From JAKEGK01 sp036507695 (lineage in GTDB: Bacteria; Pseudomonadota; Gammaproteobacteria; SZUA-152), in assembly GCA_036507695.1 (NCBI GenBank), contig DATCIR010000076.1, positions 1 to 9,466 of the forward strand: a DNA stretch of 9,466 nucleotides. Reading direction: 5' to 3'. Below are positions 1 to 7,781 of the stretch, one piece after another. Each line of letters begins with the position of its first letter. The stretch's first letter is position 1. A model generated the notes under the pieces. The model had not been told where the DNA came from and did no database searches. It was given only the letters and a program-made list of their open reading frames with translations. A program made the position numbers and the translations under genes.

Positions 1-2412
1 GGCGCACAGCGCGGTATTGCCCAGCTCCTTACTCAGGATCATTTCCGTCACACCGGTTACCATCGGGTGTTCCCAGGTCAGGAACTGCATGTCTTCATTG
101 ATCAACGCGGTATCCCGGTCAAAGGTAATCGTGGCGCCATCTTCTTGCAATCCTGGAAAATCCGCCAGGTCGGTTTGCTGGCTGGGATGCACTACGAAGC
201 TGGTACGGCTGTGGATTTCGGTATCGATGCCATAACAATCGAACACCTTGTTGAGATAATCTTTTAAGGCAGGATCACGGTCCAGGGCTTGGATCCGGTT
301 TTTGATTTGGTTGGCGATATCCACGCGGCAGGAATTATATTCCAACAGCCGGTCGCGCCCCTTTTGCAATTCTGCATTCAGTTCCTGGTGCAGTTGTTTG
401 GTGGTGCCGGTCAAGGCAGGCAGGTCTTCGATGCCTTCGTCAATTTGATGCAGCGCCTCCAGCAAGGTGGGCTCCACCTGGACAAACACGCTGTGACCGG
501 CCGGGCAAGTATGCTCGAACGCGGACAGGCCTTCATGATACCAGTGAAACATAATCCGCTGCGGACTGTCGTCGAGATACGGGATATGGATTTGAATAGT
601 ATGTGTTTGCCCGATCCGGTCCAATCTGCCAATGCGTTGTTCGAGCAAATCGGGGTTGTAAGGCAAATCAAACAGGATCAGGTGATGCGCGAATTGGAAA
701 TTGCGGCCTTCGCTGCCCACTTCCGAGCAAATCAAAACCTGGGTTCCGTTTTCGCGATCCGCGAAATACGCCGCGGCGCGGTCACGCTCGATGATGGTCA
801 AGCCTTCATGAAATATCGCCGCGTGGATGCCCTGTTTTTTTCGTAATTCTTCAGCGATATCCAATGCCGACAGGGCGCTGGAAGTGATTACCAGCACTTT
901 TTCCGGTTTCAGTGCCTTGAGCTTACCGGCGAGCCAGTCAATCCTGGGATCGATGCTCGCCCACGGCGCGGATTGCGGGTTCATGGTGTTTTGATAGAGG
1001 AGTTCGAGGCTCAATAATTCCTGCGGATGCGTGACACCGGAGGACTGAAAATCGGTTAGGCAAGTTTCGTAAGCGGCAGGCAAGGGTAACGGATACGCGG
1101 CTACCCTGCGTTGCGGGAATCCTTTGACCGCGGAGCGGGTGTTGCGGAACAGAATGCGCCCGGTGCCATGCCGGTCCAGCAAGTGTTCCACCAGTTGTTG
1201 GCGCGCCAAAGCCTGGCTATCCTGAGCGGCGGTCCTGGTCTTCAGCAGATCCAGTAAAGCCGCATTGTCAGATTCATTCATCGTGGCCATTAAAGTCTGA
1301 TAAGCCGGATCACTTAATTGGCCTTCCTGCAGCAATTCCGCAACGGCCTGCGCGACCGGCGCGTAGTGACGCTCCTCTTCGAGAAACTGCTCATAACTGG
1401 AAAACCGGCCACTGTCCAATAAACGCAAACGCGCAAAATGAGCGGCCTTGCCCAATTGCTCCGGGGTGGCGGTGAGTAACAGCACACCCTTGGTTTGCCG
1501 GGACAGGGCTTCAATGACCTGGTATTCGCTGCTGGCTTGCTGCGGCGTCCACTGTAAATGATGGGCTTCATCCACCACCAGCAAATCCCAGGCCCCGGCC
1601 AGCGCCTGTTGAAAGCGTTGCGGCTGTTTGACGAGGAAGTCCAGGCTGCACAGCACCAGTTGTTCGGTGTGAAAGGGATTCTCCTGGGTGGCGCTTTCCT
1701 CGTCCGCCAGGCAACGTTCTTCATCAAAAATACTGAAATGCAGATTAAAGCGGCGCAGCATTTCCACCAGCCACTGGTGGAGCAGGGTTTCGGGAACGAC
1801 AATAATAACGCGTCTGGCCCGTTCAGTGGTCAATTGCTGGTGCAGAATCATGCCGGCTTCAATGGTTTTGCCAAGACCCACTTCATCCGCCAATAAAATC
1901 CTCGGCGCATAACGGTTTGCGACTTCATGCGCTATATAGAGCTGATGCGGGATCAGGCTGGTGCGTCCGCCAACCAAGCCACGCACGCTTGAATGACGTT
2001 GTGTATTGACGTGCAACAGTGTCTGGTAGCGCAGTTCAAACCATTTGCCGGGATCGGTATGCCCGGTGAGCAAACGGTCAAGCGGCTTGTTGAGCTGAAT
2101 GAAATTATCCAGTTCGCCTTCTTGCAGGCTGGCGGCTTGTTGGTTGTCGCGGGCGCCATGGTAAGTGATCAGACCCTTGTCTTCCGTTACCGACGTTACA
2201 GACAAGGTCCAGCCGGCGTGGCTGCGAAGGGAATCCCCCGCGGAAAACCGGGCGCGGGTCAGGGGCGCGGTTTCTTTTGCGTAAGTACGGGTTTCACCGG
2301 TGGCCATAAATACGATAGTGACACTGCGCTGATCGGATTTAAGCACGGTGCCCAGGCCATGCTGGAGTTCTGCATCACTGATCCAGCGTTGTCCGGGTAT
2401 AAAATCCTGCAT
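1..2412 (-). CDS. rapA: RNA polymerase-associated ATPase RapA (HepA), C-terminus cut by window edge
   Basis: RapA is a Swi2/Snf2-family ATPase that binds core RNA polymerase and promotes its recycling after transcription. The minus-strand frame is open for 804 codons from the ATG at 2412 to the window edge. RapA of Escherichia coli is about 968 residues, so roughly the last 160 are missing. Visible landmarks are an N-terminal Tudor-like region (about 1-110), Walker A DEVGLGKTIEA at 176-186 with K182, the DEAH box (VVDEAHHL) at about 279-286, motif III LLLTATP at about 311-317, and the second helicase lobe with SEVGSEGRNFQFAHH at about 563-577 and EQRIGRLDRIGQ at about 591-602. These motifs and their spacing follow RapA closely. 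A Shine-Dalgarno AAGGAG lies at 2423-2428 (minus strand), 10 nt before the start. No frameshift is seen. The gene is head-to-head with slyX across about 590 bp. Confidence 0.97.
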   Translation of the reverse strand, partial: MQDFIPGQRWISDAELQHGLGTVLKSDQRSVTIVFMATGETRTYAKETAPLTRARFSAGDSLRSHAGWTLSVTSVTEDKGLITYHGARDNQQAASLQEGELDNFIQLNKPLDRLLTGHTDPGKWFELRYQTLLHVNTQRHSSVRGLVGGRTSLIPHQLYIAHEVANRYAPRILLADEVGLGKTIEAGMILHQQLTTERARRVIIVVPETLLHQWLVEMLRRFNLHFSIFDEERCLADEESATQENPFHTEQLVLCSLDFLVKQPQRFQQALAGAWDLLVVDEAHHLQWTPQQASSEYQVIEALSRQTKGVLLLTATPEQLGKAAHFARLRLLDSGRFSSYEQFLEEERHYAPVAQAVAELLQEGQLSDPAYQTLMATMNESDNAALLDLLKTRTAAQDSQALARQQLVEHLLDRHGTGRILFRNTRSAVKGFPQRRVAAYPLPLPAAYETCLTDFQSSGVTHPQELLSLELLYQNTMNPQSAPWASIDPRIDWLAGKLKALKPEKVLVITSSALSALDIAEELRKKQGIHAAIFHEGLTIIERDRAAAYFADRENGTQVLICSEVGSEGRNFQFAHHLILFDLPYNPDLLEQRIGRLDRIGQTHTIQIHIPYLDDSPQRIMFHWYHEGLSAFEHTCPAGHSVFVQVEPTLLEALHQIDEGIEDLPALTGTTKQLHQELNAELQKGRDRLLEYNSCRVDIANQIKNRIQALDRDPALKDYLNKVFDCYGIDTEIHSRTSFVVHPSQQTDLADFPGLQEDGATITFDRDTALINEDMQFLTWEHPMVTGVTEMILSKELGNTALCA

Positions 2413-2422
2413 TAACGGGCTG

Positions 2423-2428
2423 CTCCTT
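2423..2428 (-). promoter_or_regulatory. Ribosome binding site of rapA
   Basis: AAGGAG on the minus strand, 10 nt upstream of the ATG at 2412. It supports that start codon. No in-frame alternative nearby has a better site. Confidence 0.7.
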
Positions 2429-2553
2429 AACGATCAATAACGTTATCCGGATTTGGCGGCGTTGACCCTGGCTGATTGACAGCGGCTGACCGTTTCCAGG
2501 GGAGCTTACACGCACCGGGATAAAACGCTAATTATGACACATAATGGAGGTTC

Positions 2554-2567
2554 GAGCGTGCACGCTC
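2554..2567. repeat. Perfect 14-bp palindrome followed by a T run
   Basis: GAGCGTGCACGCTC is self-complementary. On the plus strand CGGG and then TTTTT follow it. As a single strand it can form a 5-bp stem with a 4-nt loop, which is short for an intrinsic terminator, and no plus-strand gene ends nearby. It could instead be a protein-binding site upstream of rapA. No function is assigned. Confidence 0.35.
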
Positions 2568-2845
2568 CGGGTTTTTATGGTTCATGCGCGGAATTTGCGG
2601 GGAGTTAACTGTCTTCATCAAGGCAAAAGCGCGAAGGTTTCGACGCGTTGGCCGTGCACAGGAAAGCCGGCAGTGTCTCTTTCATTGACTGTGCGTTAGC
2701 GCCGGTTCATCGCACGGAGAAATGGCTAAGCAAGGTCTGGTTGATTCGCAATTATCAAGCAATGAGCCAGCGTTATGTCAGCTTTGATTGACACGCTGCG
2801 TTATGCCCGGCGAAATATCAAGAATCAACACAGTACAATGATGGG

Positions 2846-2876
2846 AAGCGCAACCCCATGTTTGGGTGCAGCGCTT
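2846..2876. repeat. Interrupted hairpin upstream of slyX
   Basis: AAGCGC (2846-2851) pairs with GCGCTT (2871-2876), and inside it ACCC (2853-2856) pairs with GGGT (2864-2867) around a 7-nt loop. A small asymmetric internal loop separates the two stems. TGTT follows, so it resembles a weak terminator or a leader hairpin about 130 nt before slyX. Only the pairing is directly seen; any role is inferred. Confidence 0.4.
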
Positions 2877-3005
2877 TGTTATGATAAAGCTTACTGTGGT
2901 TCAGAATGCGGGTATGATAGGAAACCGGGCGCCCGTCATCGCGATAGGTTCCAGGGCAGCTGACAAACTATCTCCATCGGTATCAGCCGGCAACGGGAGG
3001 AGAAT

Positions 3006-3212
3006 ATGATTGAACAACGTTTGACGGAACTTGAGTCCCGCGTGGCATTTCAGGATGACACCATTCAAAAACTTAATGATGTCATTGTCCAGCAGCAGCA
3101 GGATATCGAGCGGCTGACCAGTGAATTGCAGATAATGAAACAACAAATAGCAATCCTGGGGCCGTCGCTGATTGCCGATCAAAATCAGGAAACACCTCCC
3201 CCACACTATTAA
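3006..3212 (+). CDS. slyX: SlyX family protein
   Basis: A 68-residue protein close to the usual SlyX length of about 70. SlyX is a small conserved gammaproteobacterial protein of unknown biochemical function, named for its position near slyD in enteric bacteria. It has the family pattern: a start with the ELESRVAFQDDTIQKLN stretch at about 9-25, a continuous amphipathic heptad-rich helix to about residue 50 consistent with a short coiled coil, and a proline-rich end reading PPPHY. There is no signal peptide or membrane segment. The purine-rich GGGAGGAG at 2995-3002 lies immediately upstream and fixes the ATG. The gene stands alone: rapA diverges upstream and about 730 bp of non-coding DNA follows. 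No clear terminator was found after it. Confidence 0.93.
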   Translation: MIEQRLTELESRVAFQDDTIQKLNDVIVQQQQDIERLTSELQIMKQQIAILGPSLIADQNQETPPPHY

Positions 3213-3943
3213 TTCAGCACTTCGTTCGTTAGCCTTTTGATAAGGACAATGTTGAATGCAGGTATATGCCGTGTCTGCAGCGGCTGACCCTGCGGCGGTG
3301 TACTGACGCTAACCGGTGACGGGGGTCATTGTGCAAACGCAGCGCCAAATCGCGCGCGGGATTCGCTCAATAGCTTTATAGCGGTTCTTAACACGACGCA
3401 CATACTGGTTTTGCCCTGCGCGACAGGCTGATGCGCGATGTCCCCGTGTATCTTTATGTATAAAATCGAACACAATATCACCCAATCATGTATTAAAGTG
3501 CGGTTCGCCGCTTAATTGCCATCTACGTTATGTTAATCAGCTTTGTAGCTAACGCTCTGCCTTTGCATGCCGGTAACAACGGTTGGTATGGGGAAATTGT
3601 TGATTGGTGGAAAAGTTAAGTGTGGCTGGCTAGCGATTTAATCGCCCAGTGAAGGCGGTACCCAGCGATACTGTATAAGATAAGCTTTCAAGCGGAAACC
3701 GGATTTTACGAGTGGCTGCAGTTAAAAATGCCCGGCCAGTAAGATGAGTCATGTTTCGGCTCCATTATCCCTATATTCATGAAAAAATTTCAGGCGCCGA
3801 TTAGTGCATTTTATCCTTCGGTCAATTCAGCATTTACTAAAGATTTAACGGACTAAGGCCGATAAATGAGTTGCGCTAGCAATCACAATTTTTAAAGGGA
3901 TTCAGCGGATTATGGTTTTTAATAGTTTTTGGAGTCTACTGAG
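3213..3943. other. Long non-coding region between slyX and the rhodanese gene
   Basis: About 730 bp with stops in all frames and no recognisable RNA gene. A small hairpin with a TTCG loop (GCGG-TTCG-CCGC, within about 3498-3512) is followed by TTAATT but no T run. A 25-codon frame at 3779-3856 begins with MKKF but lacks a ribosome binding site. The last 100 bp are AT-rich and probably contain the promoter of the rhodanese gene, although no consensus pair stands out. Confidence 0.55.
3931..3934 (+). promoter_or_regulatory. Ribosome binding site choosing the ATG start of the rhodanese gene
   Basis: GGAG lies 9 nt before the ATG at 3944. It overlaps the codons following the in-frame TTG at 3929, which argues against that TTG as the start. 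Confidence 0.7.
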
Positions 3944-4780
3944 ATGCGTCAGTTAAGTGTATTAGTTGTTACTTTGCTGGTATTGGTATTACAAGCTGTT
4001 GCGACTGCGGCGGAAAAAGAGGCATTCCCCGGGCGAAGCCACGAGAAATACAAGGATGCGCCTTATATCGAATTGGAAGACCTGCACAAAAAATTCAATG
4101 ATGTGGTCGTGGTTGATGTTCGCTCCAAATTCGAATTTGACACTCTGCAAATCAAGGGTGCTGTAAACATCGCCGTGGGGACCGATAGCTTCGAGGGCGA
4201 AATCCAGAAGCTTCGCCTGAAAACAGATAAGCCCCTGGTGTTTTATTGTAACGGTCATAGCTGTATGAAGTCATACATTGCCGCCCTTGAGTCTGTAAGA
4301 GCGGGCGTGAAGAATGTTTATGCCTATGATGCCGGTATCTTCGACTGGGCCAAAGCTTACCCCGATAAGGCCGTATTACTGGGTAAAAGTCCGGTGGATC
4401 AGCGCGATATCCTGTCAAAGAAACAATTTACGGACCGGTTGCTGAATCCGGATAAATTCAGTGATCTGGCGACAGATGATCCGAACAAGGTCATTGTGCT
4501 GGATATCCGCGACAAGTTTCAGCGTGCCGGCGTTGGTTTCTTTCCGGTTCAGGAACGCTGGACCAGCTTGAGTCAAATGGAAAAGGTATACAACTATATT
4601 CGCCAGGCGAAGGAAAAAGGTAAAACCCTGTTTATCTATGATGAAGTCGGCGCGCAGGTCCAATGGTTGCAGTATGCGCTGGAACGCGAAGGGGTAAAGA
4701 ACTACTACTTCATGGACAAGGGAGCTGTTGGTTACTATAAAATGATTTCCCAGTTCGATCGAAAAGATAAGAAAAAATAA
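3944..4780 (+). CDS. Exported tandem rhodanese-domain protein
   Basis: A 278-residue protein starting at the ATG at 3944. A TTG at 3929 is also in frame, but GGAG at 3931-3934 sits 9 nt before the ATG, and the downstream start gives a normal signal peptide: a hydrophobic core at about 5-20 and likely cleavage after ATA near residue 23. The mature protein is therefore probably periplasmic. Two rhodanese-like folds follow. The first (about 40-145) has VVDVRSKFEFD, then the loop YCNGHSCMKS, whose C102 is the probable persulfide-forming cysteine, with a second cysteine at 107. The second domain (about 155-272) keeps VIVLDIRDKFQ, but has FIYDEVGAQ where the cysteine loop should be, so it is probably non-catalytic. 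The C-terminus is lysine-rich. The family handles sulfane sulfur; the substrate here is unknown. It is a single-gene unit closed by its own terminator. Confidence 0.85.
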   Translation: MRQLSVLVVTLLVLVLQAVATAAEKEAFPGRSHEKYKDAPYIELEDLHKKFNDVVVVDVRSKFEFDTLQIKGAVNIAVGTDSFEGEIQKLRLKTDKPLVFYCNGHSCMKSYIAALESVRAGVKNVYAYDAGIFDWAKAYPDKAVLLGKSPVDQRDILSKKQFTDRLLNPDKFSDLATDDPNKVIVLDIRDKFQRAGVGFFPVQERWTSLSQMEKVYNYIRQAKEKGKTLFIYDEVGAQVQWLQYALEREGVKNYYFMDKGAVGYYKMISQFDRKDKKK

Positions 4781-4841
4781 GTGAACGACCCGGAAGTCAT
4801 AAGACGCCGCTCGTGAAGTAACGGTTGTAACAATGAATGGC

Positions 4842-4889
4842 AAAGGCCTGGTTGGCGCGTGCAAGGCGCGATCAACCGGGCCTTTTTTG
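4842..4889 (+). terminator. Intrinsic terminator after the rhodanese gene
   Basis: A GC-rich stem in which AAGGCC-TGGTTG (from 4843) pairs with CAACC-GGGCC-TT (to about 4884), with inner GCGCG arms near the loop, is followed by a run of six T at 4883-4888. It begins about 60 bp after the stop codon at 4780 and is a textbook Rho-independent terminator for plus-strand transcripts. Confidence 0.88.
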
Positions 4890-5196
4890 TTTCCTGTGGA
4901 TCACGGTTACCGGGTTGAATTGACCCGCAATTGATGAATATTTGCTGACGCAGCGGTTGCCCGCGTCAAGGACAGGCAATTAATTGGTTTCAAGCAGGTT
5001 TATTCCGCTGTTCCGGCATTGTGGTTAAGTTGCCTGTGGTCATGCCGATATAGCTTTAAACCGTAAGATCCAGGTGCTTTTCAGGATGCGTGATGACGGC
5101 TTGCTGTGGAAAATCCGCCAGCATGGCTGTCAGCGGGAAAAGCTCCGCTACGCAGACTACTAATAGTCAAGCTTTGGAAATCGAAGTCAGCTAAAC
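4890..5196. other. Leader/promoter region of the response regulator operon
   Basis: About 300 bp without a gene. It starts just after a strong terminator, so it must carry the promoter of the downstream two-gene unit. A hairpin TGACGC...GCGTCA is seen at 4946-4968. The sequence at about 5110-5160 has several short complementary stretches (such as GCGGG and CCGCT) but matches no riboswitch that I recognise. No confident sigma-70 pair was found. Confidence 0.5.
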
Positions 5197-6189
5197 ATGC
5201 CAACACCGATTGTAATTTGTGATGATTCCAGTTTTGCCCGCAAGCAGATGTTACGTGCCTTGCCGGATGGCTGTGATGTCGATGTAACCTTCGCGCGGGA
5301 TGGTGCTGAAGGACTGGCCGCTATCAAGGCCGGCAAGGCGGAGATTATTTTTCTGGATCTGAATATGCCGGTGATGGACGGCTATCAGGCGCTGGCCGCG
5401 ATACGCGAGGCGGGCCTGTCTCCCAAGATCATTGTCGTATCCGGCGACATACAGCCAGATGCGCACAAGCGGGTAATGGAATTGGGCGTGGATGCCTTTA
5501 TCCGCAAGCCCGTCGACAAGCAGGAAGTGGCGGATGTGCTAACCCGGCACGGCGTCAAGCTTTCAAAACGCAAGCGTGTAAAACCGATTGCGATAGACAC
5601 CGATGTTCGCGCGGGCTGTCAGGAAGTGGCGAATGTCGCCATGGGCAGGGCGGCGGATTTGCTGGCGCGGCTGCTGAACGTCTATATCCATCTGCCAATT
5701 CCCAATGTCAATACGATTGAGAAAAACGAACTTCGCATGACATTGAAATACATCGACCAGAGCGAGGCGGTATCGGCGGTATGCCAGGGATTCATAGGCG
5801 CGGGTATTGCGGGAGAGGCGCTACTGATTTTCGATGACGCCAGTTTCGCCGACATGGCCGAACTGATGAACTTTCAGGAAAACCTTGATGACGCCGTGGA
5901 ACTGGAATTATTAATGGATATGTCCAGTATCCTGATCAGCGCGTTTTTAAAGGGTATAGCCGAGCAGCTGGATGTGAACTTCAGTCAGGGGCATCCCATT
6001 GTATTGGGCCGGCACGTCAAGGTCGATGACTTGTTGAAGCGCAGTTCGTCCCGCTGGGAGAGAACCCTGGCGATTGAAGTCAGTTTTACCTTTGAAAGCC
6101 AGTCGATGACCTGCGATCTGTTATTTTTGTTTACCGAAGACTCCATTGCGCCGTTATATGAATTAATTTCCTACCTGATGCCGGAATGA
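5197..6189 (+). CDS. Response regulator: receiver fused to CheC/CheX-like phosphatase domain
   Basis: A 330-residue cytoplasmic signalling protein. Residues 1-122 are a CheY-type receiver: acidic pair D9/D10, phosphoacceptor D54 in IFLDLNMPVMDGY, S82 in VVSGD, switch aromatic F101 and conserved K104 in IRKP. A basic linker (KLSKRKRVKP, 121-130) leads to a C-terminal domain (about 135-328) resembling CheC/CheX/FliY. This family dephosphorylates CheY-P through paired E-x-x-N motifs. The first motif is seen as QEVANVAMGRAADLLA with E143 and N146. The second aligned site, LMDMSSILISAFL, has D241 and S244, so it looks degenerate. The protein may dephosphorylate a receiver, its own or another, or use the domain only for binding. 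The start has only weak upstream complementarity to 16S rRNA (GAAG at 5183-5186). The stop overlaps the start of the cyclase gene, so the two are translationally coupled. Confidence 0.85.
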   Translation: MPTPIVICDDSSFARKQMLRALPDGCDVDVTFARDGAEGLAAIKAGKAEIIFLDLNMPVMDGYQALAAIREAGLSPKIIVVSGDIQPDAHKRVMELGVDAFIRKPVDKQEVADVLTRHGVKLSKRKRVKPIAIDTDVRAGCQEVANVAMGRAADLLARLLNVYIHLPIPNVNTIEKNELRMTLKYIDQSEAVSAVCQGFIGAGIAGEALLIFDDASFADMAELMNFQENLDDAVELELLMDMSSILISAFLKGIAEQLDVNFSQGHPIVLGRHVKVDDLLKRSSSRWERTLAIEVSFTFESQSMTCDLLFLFTEDSIAPLYELISYLMPE

Positions 6190-7157
6190 CAACAGAAACC
6201 GCCACAATAGAAATTACTGAATTGCACTGGATGATGGACATGTTGCAGTCCATCGACGTGGGCCTGGTCGTGCTGGACCGGGCTTACCATGTTCAGGTCT
6301 GGAACAGTTTTATGGCGAATCACAGCGGAGTGCCGCCCAGGGATATCATCGGTAAAAACCTCTTTACCCTGTTTGCTGAGATCTCCGAGGACTGGTTCAA
6401 ACGCAAAACCGAATCGGTGCTGTTGCTAAATTGCCGGTCGTTCACGACCTGGGAGCAACGGACCTATTTATTCAAATTCAAAAACTATCGCCCCATTACC
6501 GGGCCGGCGGAATTCATGTACCAGAATGTAACTTTGATTCCCCTGACTTCCGTGGACGGCACGGTGAATCACATAGGCATCATTATTTATGACGTCACGG
6601 ACAGCGCGGTCAACGGTGGTGAGTTGGCGAAAGCCAACTCTACCCTGCAGGAGTTGAGCCGCACCGATCATTTAACCCAACTTCACAATCGCGGCTATTG
6701 GGAAGAGCGCCTGCAGGAAGAGTTTCGGCGTTCCAAACGAACCGGCCAGCCCTGTAGCGTGATCCTGTTTGATATCGATTTTTTCAAGGATGTAAACGAC
6801 AATTACGGCCATCAGGCCGGGGATGAAGTGATCCGTAGCACGGCGGATCAGGTGCGGAAAAAAGTCAGGGCAACGGATATTCCCGGCCGCTATGGCGGCG
6901 AGGAATTTGGCATTGTGCTGATTGATACCGATGCCGATAGCGCCCGTTACCTCGCGGAACGATTGCGGAAGGCAATCGAAGCGATGGTGGTTCAATACGA
7001 AGATTGCGAAATAAGTTTTACGATCAGCCTCGGGGTAGCCGAGTTATCCCATGCAAATGAGAATTACCGCGACTGGTTTGCATGCGCCGATCAGGCGCTG
7101 TATCGCGCAAAAGAAGCGGGCCGCAACCGGGTGGTGATGTACCAGGATGCTGATTAA
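6186..7157 (+). CDS. PAS-GGDEF diguanylate cyclase
   Basis: A 323-residue soluble protein that should make cyclic di-GMP from two GTP. Its ATG at 6186 overlaps the stop of the preceding regulator gene as ATGA. Residues about 12-140 form a PAS-type sensor domain (MLQSIDVGLVVLDRAYHVQVWN, ending in IGIIIYDVTD). A short helix with ELSRTDHLTQLHNRGYWEERL (about 156-176) leads into the GGDEF domain. The metal-binding aspartate is in LFDIDFFKDVND (D196). The active-site motif is GGEEF at 237-241. An intact inhibitory site R-x-x-D (R228-D231) lies the canonical five residues upstream of GGEEF, which predicts product feedback inhibition. ISLGVAEL and ADQALYRAKEAGRNRV complete the domain. No membrane segment or EAL domain is present. 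The overlap with the receiver-CheC gene suggests that protein controls or senses the same pathway; the direct link is inferred. Confidence 0.94.
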   Translation: MTTETATIEITELHWMMDMLQSIDVGLVVLDRAYHVQVWNSFMANHSGVPPRDIIGKNLFTLFAEISEDWFKRKTESVLLLNCRSFTTWEQRTYLFKFKNYRPITGPAEFMYQNVTLIPLTSVDGTVNHIGIIIYDVTDSAVNGGELAKANSTLQELSRTDHLTQLHNRGYWEERLQEEFRRSKRTGQPCSVILFDIDFFKDVNDNYGHQAGDEVIRSTADQVRKKVRATDIPGRYGGEEFGIVLIDTDADSARYLAERLRKAIEAMVVQYEDCEISFTISLGVAELSHANENYRDWFACADQALYRAKEAGRNRVVMYQDAD

Positions 7158-7758
7158 CCAGTAAAAGCCGGCTGCCGCTGATCCCCCGCCGTTCTAGCTG
7201 CAACCCGTCGTGAATTGAAATCAGATATTTCGCTGAGCTTATACGGCCCGTTGCGTGCCGCGAACAACGGCCACCAGCAATGCACCTTACCGGTGAGTAA
7301 TGGGGTTAAGCTTAAAAAAATTGCATAATCATTGATCGTATTTTTTAATTCAGTCAAAATTTTTCTTATTCACTGTTGAAGTCAAGTAAGCTAACATTCT
7401 ATTTCCTTATCTCGTTGTCTGCTAATTGCCCTGCCGCCTGTTTGCAGTGGTGTCTTTTCTGTTACTACGTAATGAAACCTGCCGATGCCGCTCTGGAAAC
7501 GCGGCGATACCGGTAAAATTAAAGCGCATCGATTGGTAAAGTTATAAATATGAATCAATTACCCGGAGTGGGGAAAGCTTGCTTGCTACTTAGGTATTAG
7601 TTAACAAACTACGCAGCATGGGTGGCCGGGTGGTTCTGGTGACGAATAAAGCCAATGAATTAAGCCCGGTCCTTAGCGCAGGTTTGATGATAACGGGGCT
7701 GCCGGCAGCGGCATGATTTCGTGAAATTCTGTGACTGATATGGATGGTTAGTGATTAA
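7158..7758. other. Non-coding region after the cyclase gene
   Basis: About 600 bp without a supported gene. A bulged stem GGCCCGTTG / CAACGGCC at 7245-7272 could help end the cyclase transcript, but no T run follows. The stretch around 7310-7400 is AT-rich. A perfect 12-bp palindrome GCTGCCGGCAGC lies at 7698-7709. No known RNA family was recognised. Confidence 0.5.
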
Positions 7759-7763
7759 TTTAA
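7759..7763. repeat. Left target-site duplication of the MITE (TTTAA)
   Basis: TTTAA directly abuts the left terminal repeat and recurs immediately after the right one at 8001-8005, as expected from a staggered insertion into an AT-rich target. Confidence 0.8.
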
Positions 7764-7780
7764 CCTAGAATCCGCAGTTG
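7764..7780 (+). repeat. MITE left terminal inverted repeat
   Basis: CCTAGAATCCGCAGTTG pairs with the right end at 7984-8000 with 16 of 17 positions matching. Confidence 0.88.
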
Positions 7781-7781
7781 G

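Larger units (their letters stand above)
2413..3005. other. Non-coding region between divergent rapA and slyX
   Basis: About 590 bp without a convincing gene. It should hold the promoters of both flanking genes, but no clear sigma-70 pair could be placed for rapA. On the plus strand TTGACA occurs at 2788-2793, followed about 18 bp later by a weak AT-rich hexamer, so it is only a possible slyX promoter. Two palindromes are visible: a perfect 14-bp one at 2554-2567 and a longer interrupted hairpin at 2846-2876. Short open frames here, such as 2775-2963, lack a ribosome binding site and protein-like composition. Confidence 0.6.

Noticed and set aside
289..846. 185-codon plus-strand frame opposite rapA
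   Set aside because: It lies antisense to well-conserved RapA helicase sequence and is a shadow of that coding frame; no ribosome binding site or family resemblance.
1314..1802. 162-codon minus-strand frame within rapA
   Set aside because: It overlaps the RapA DEAH-box region in another frame and is rich in Arg, Cys and Trp, as expected of an out-of-frame read.
1993..2415. 140-codon plus-strand frame opposite the rapA start
   Set aside because: Antisense to the conserved N-terminal region of RapA, with no supporting motifs.
2775..2963. 62-codon frame upstream of slyX
   Set aside because: No ribosome binding site, and it spans the interrupted hairpin at 2846-2876; better explained as leader sequence.
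3779..3856. 25-codon frame starting MKKFQAPISAF
   Set aside because: The start resembles a small protein, but there is no Shine-Dalgarno sequence and no conservation can be judged.
3929..3943. Upstream TTG start for the rhodanese protein
   Set aside because: The ribosome binding site lies immediately after the TTG and before the ATG at 3944, and the ATG gives a better signal peptide.
4415..4864. 149-codon minus-strand frame
   Set aside because: Antisense to the second rhodanese domain and running through the terminator; a shadow frame.
4890..5196. Possible c-di-GMP riboswitch before the signalling operon
   Set aside because: The conserved GEMM-type segments that I know were not found; only generic hairpins are present.
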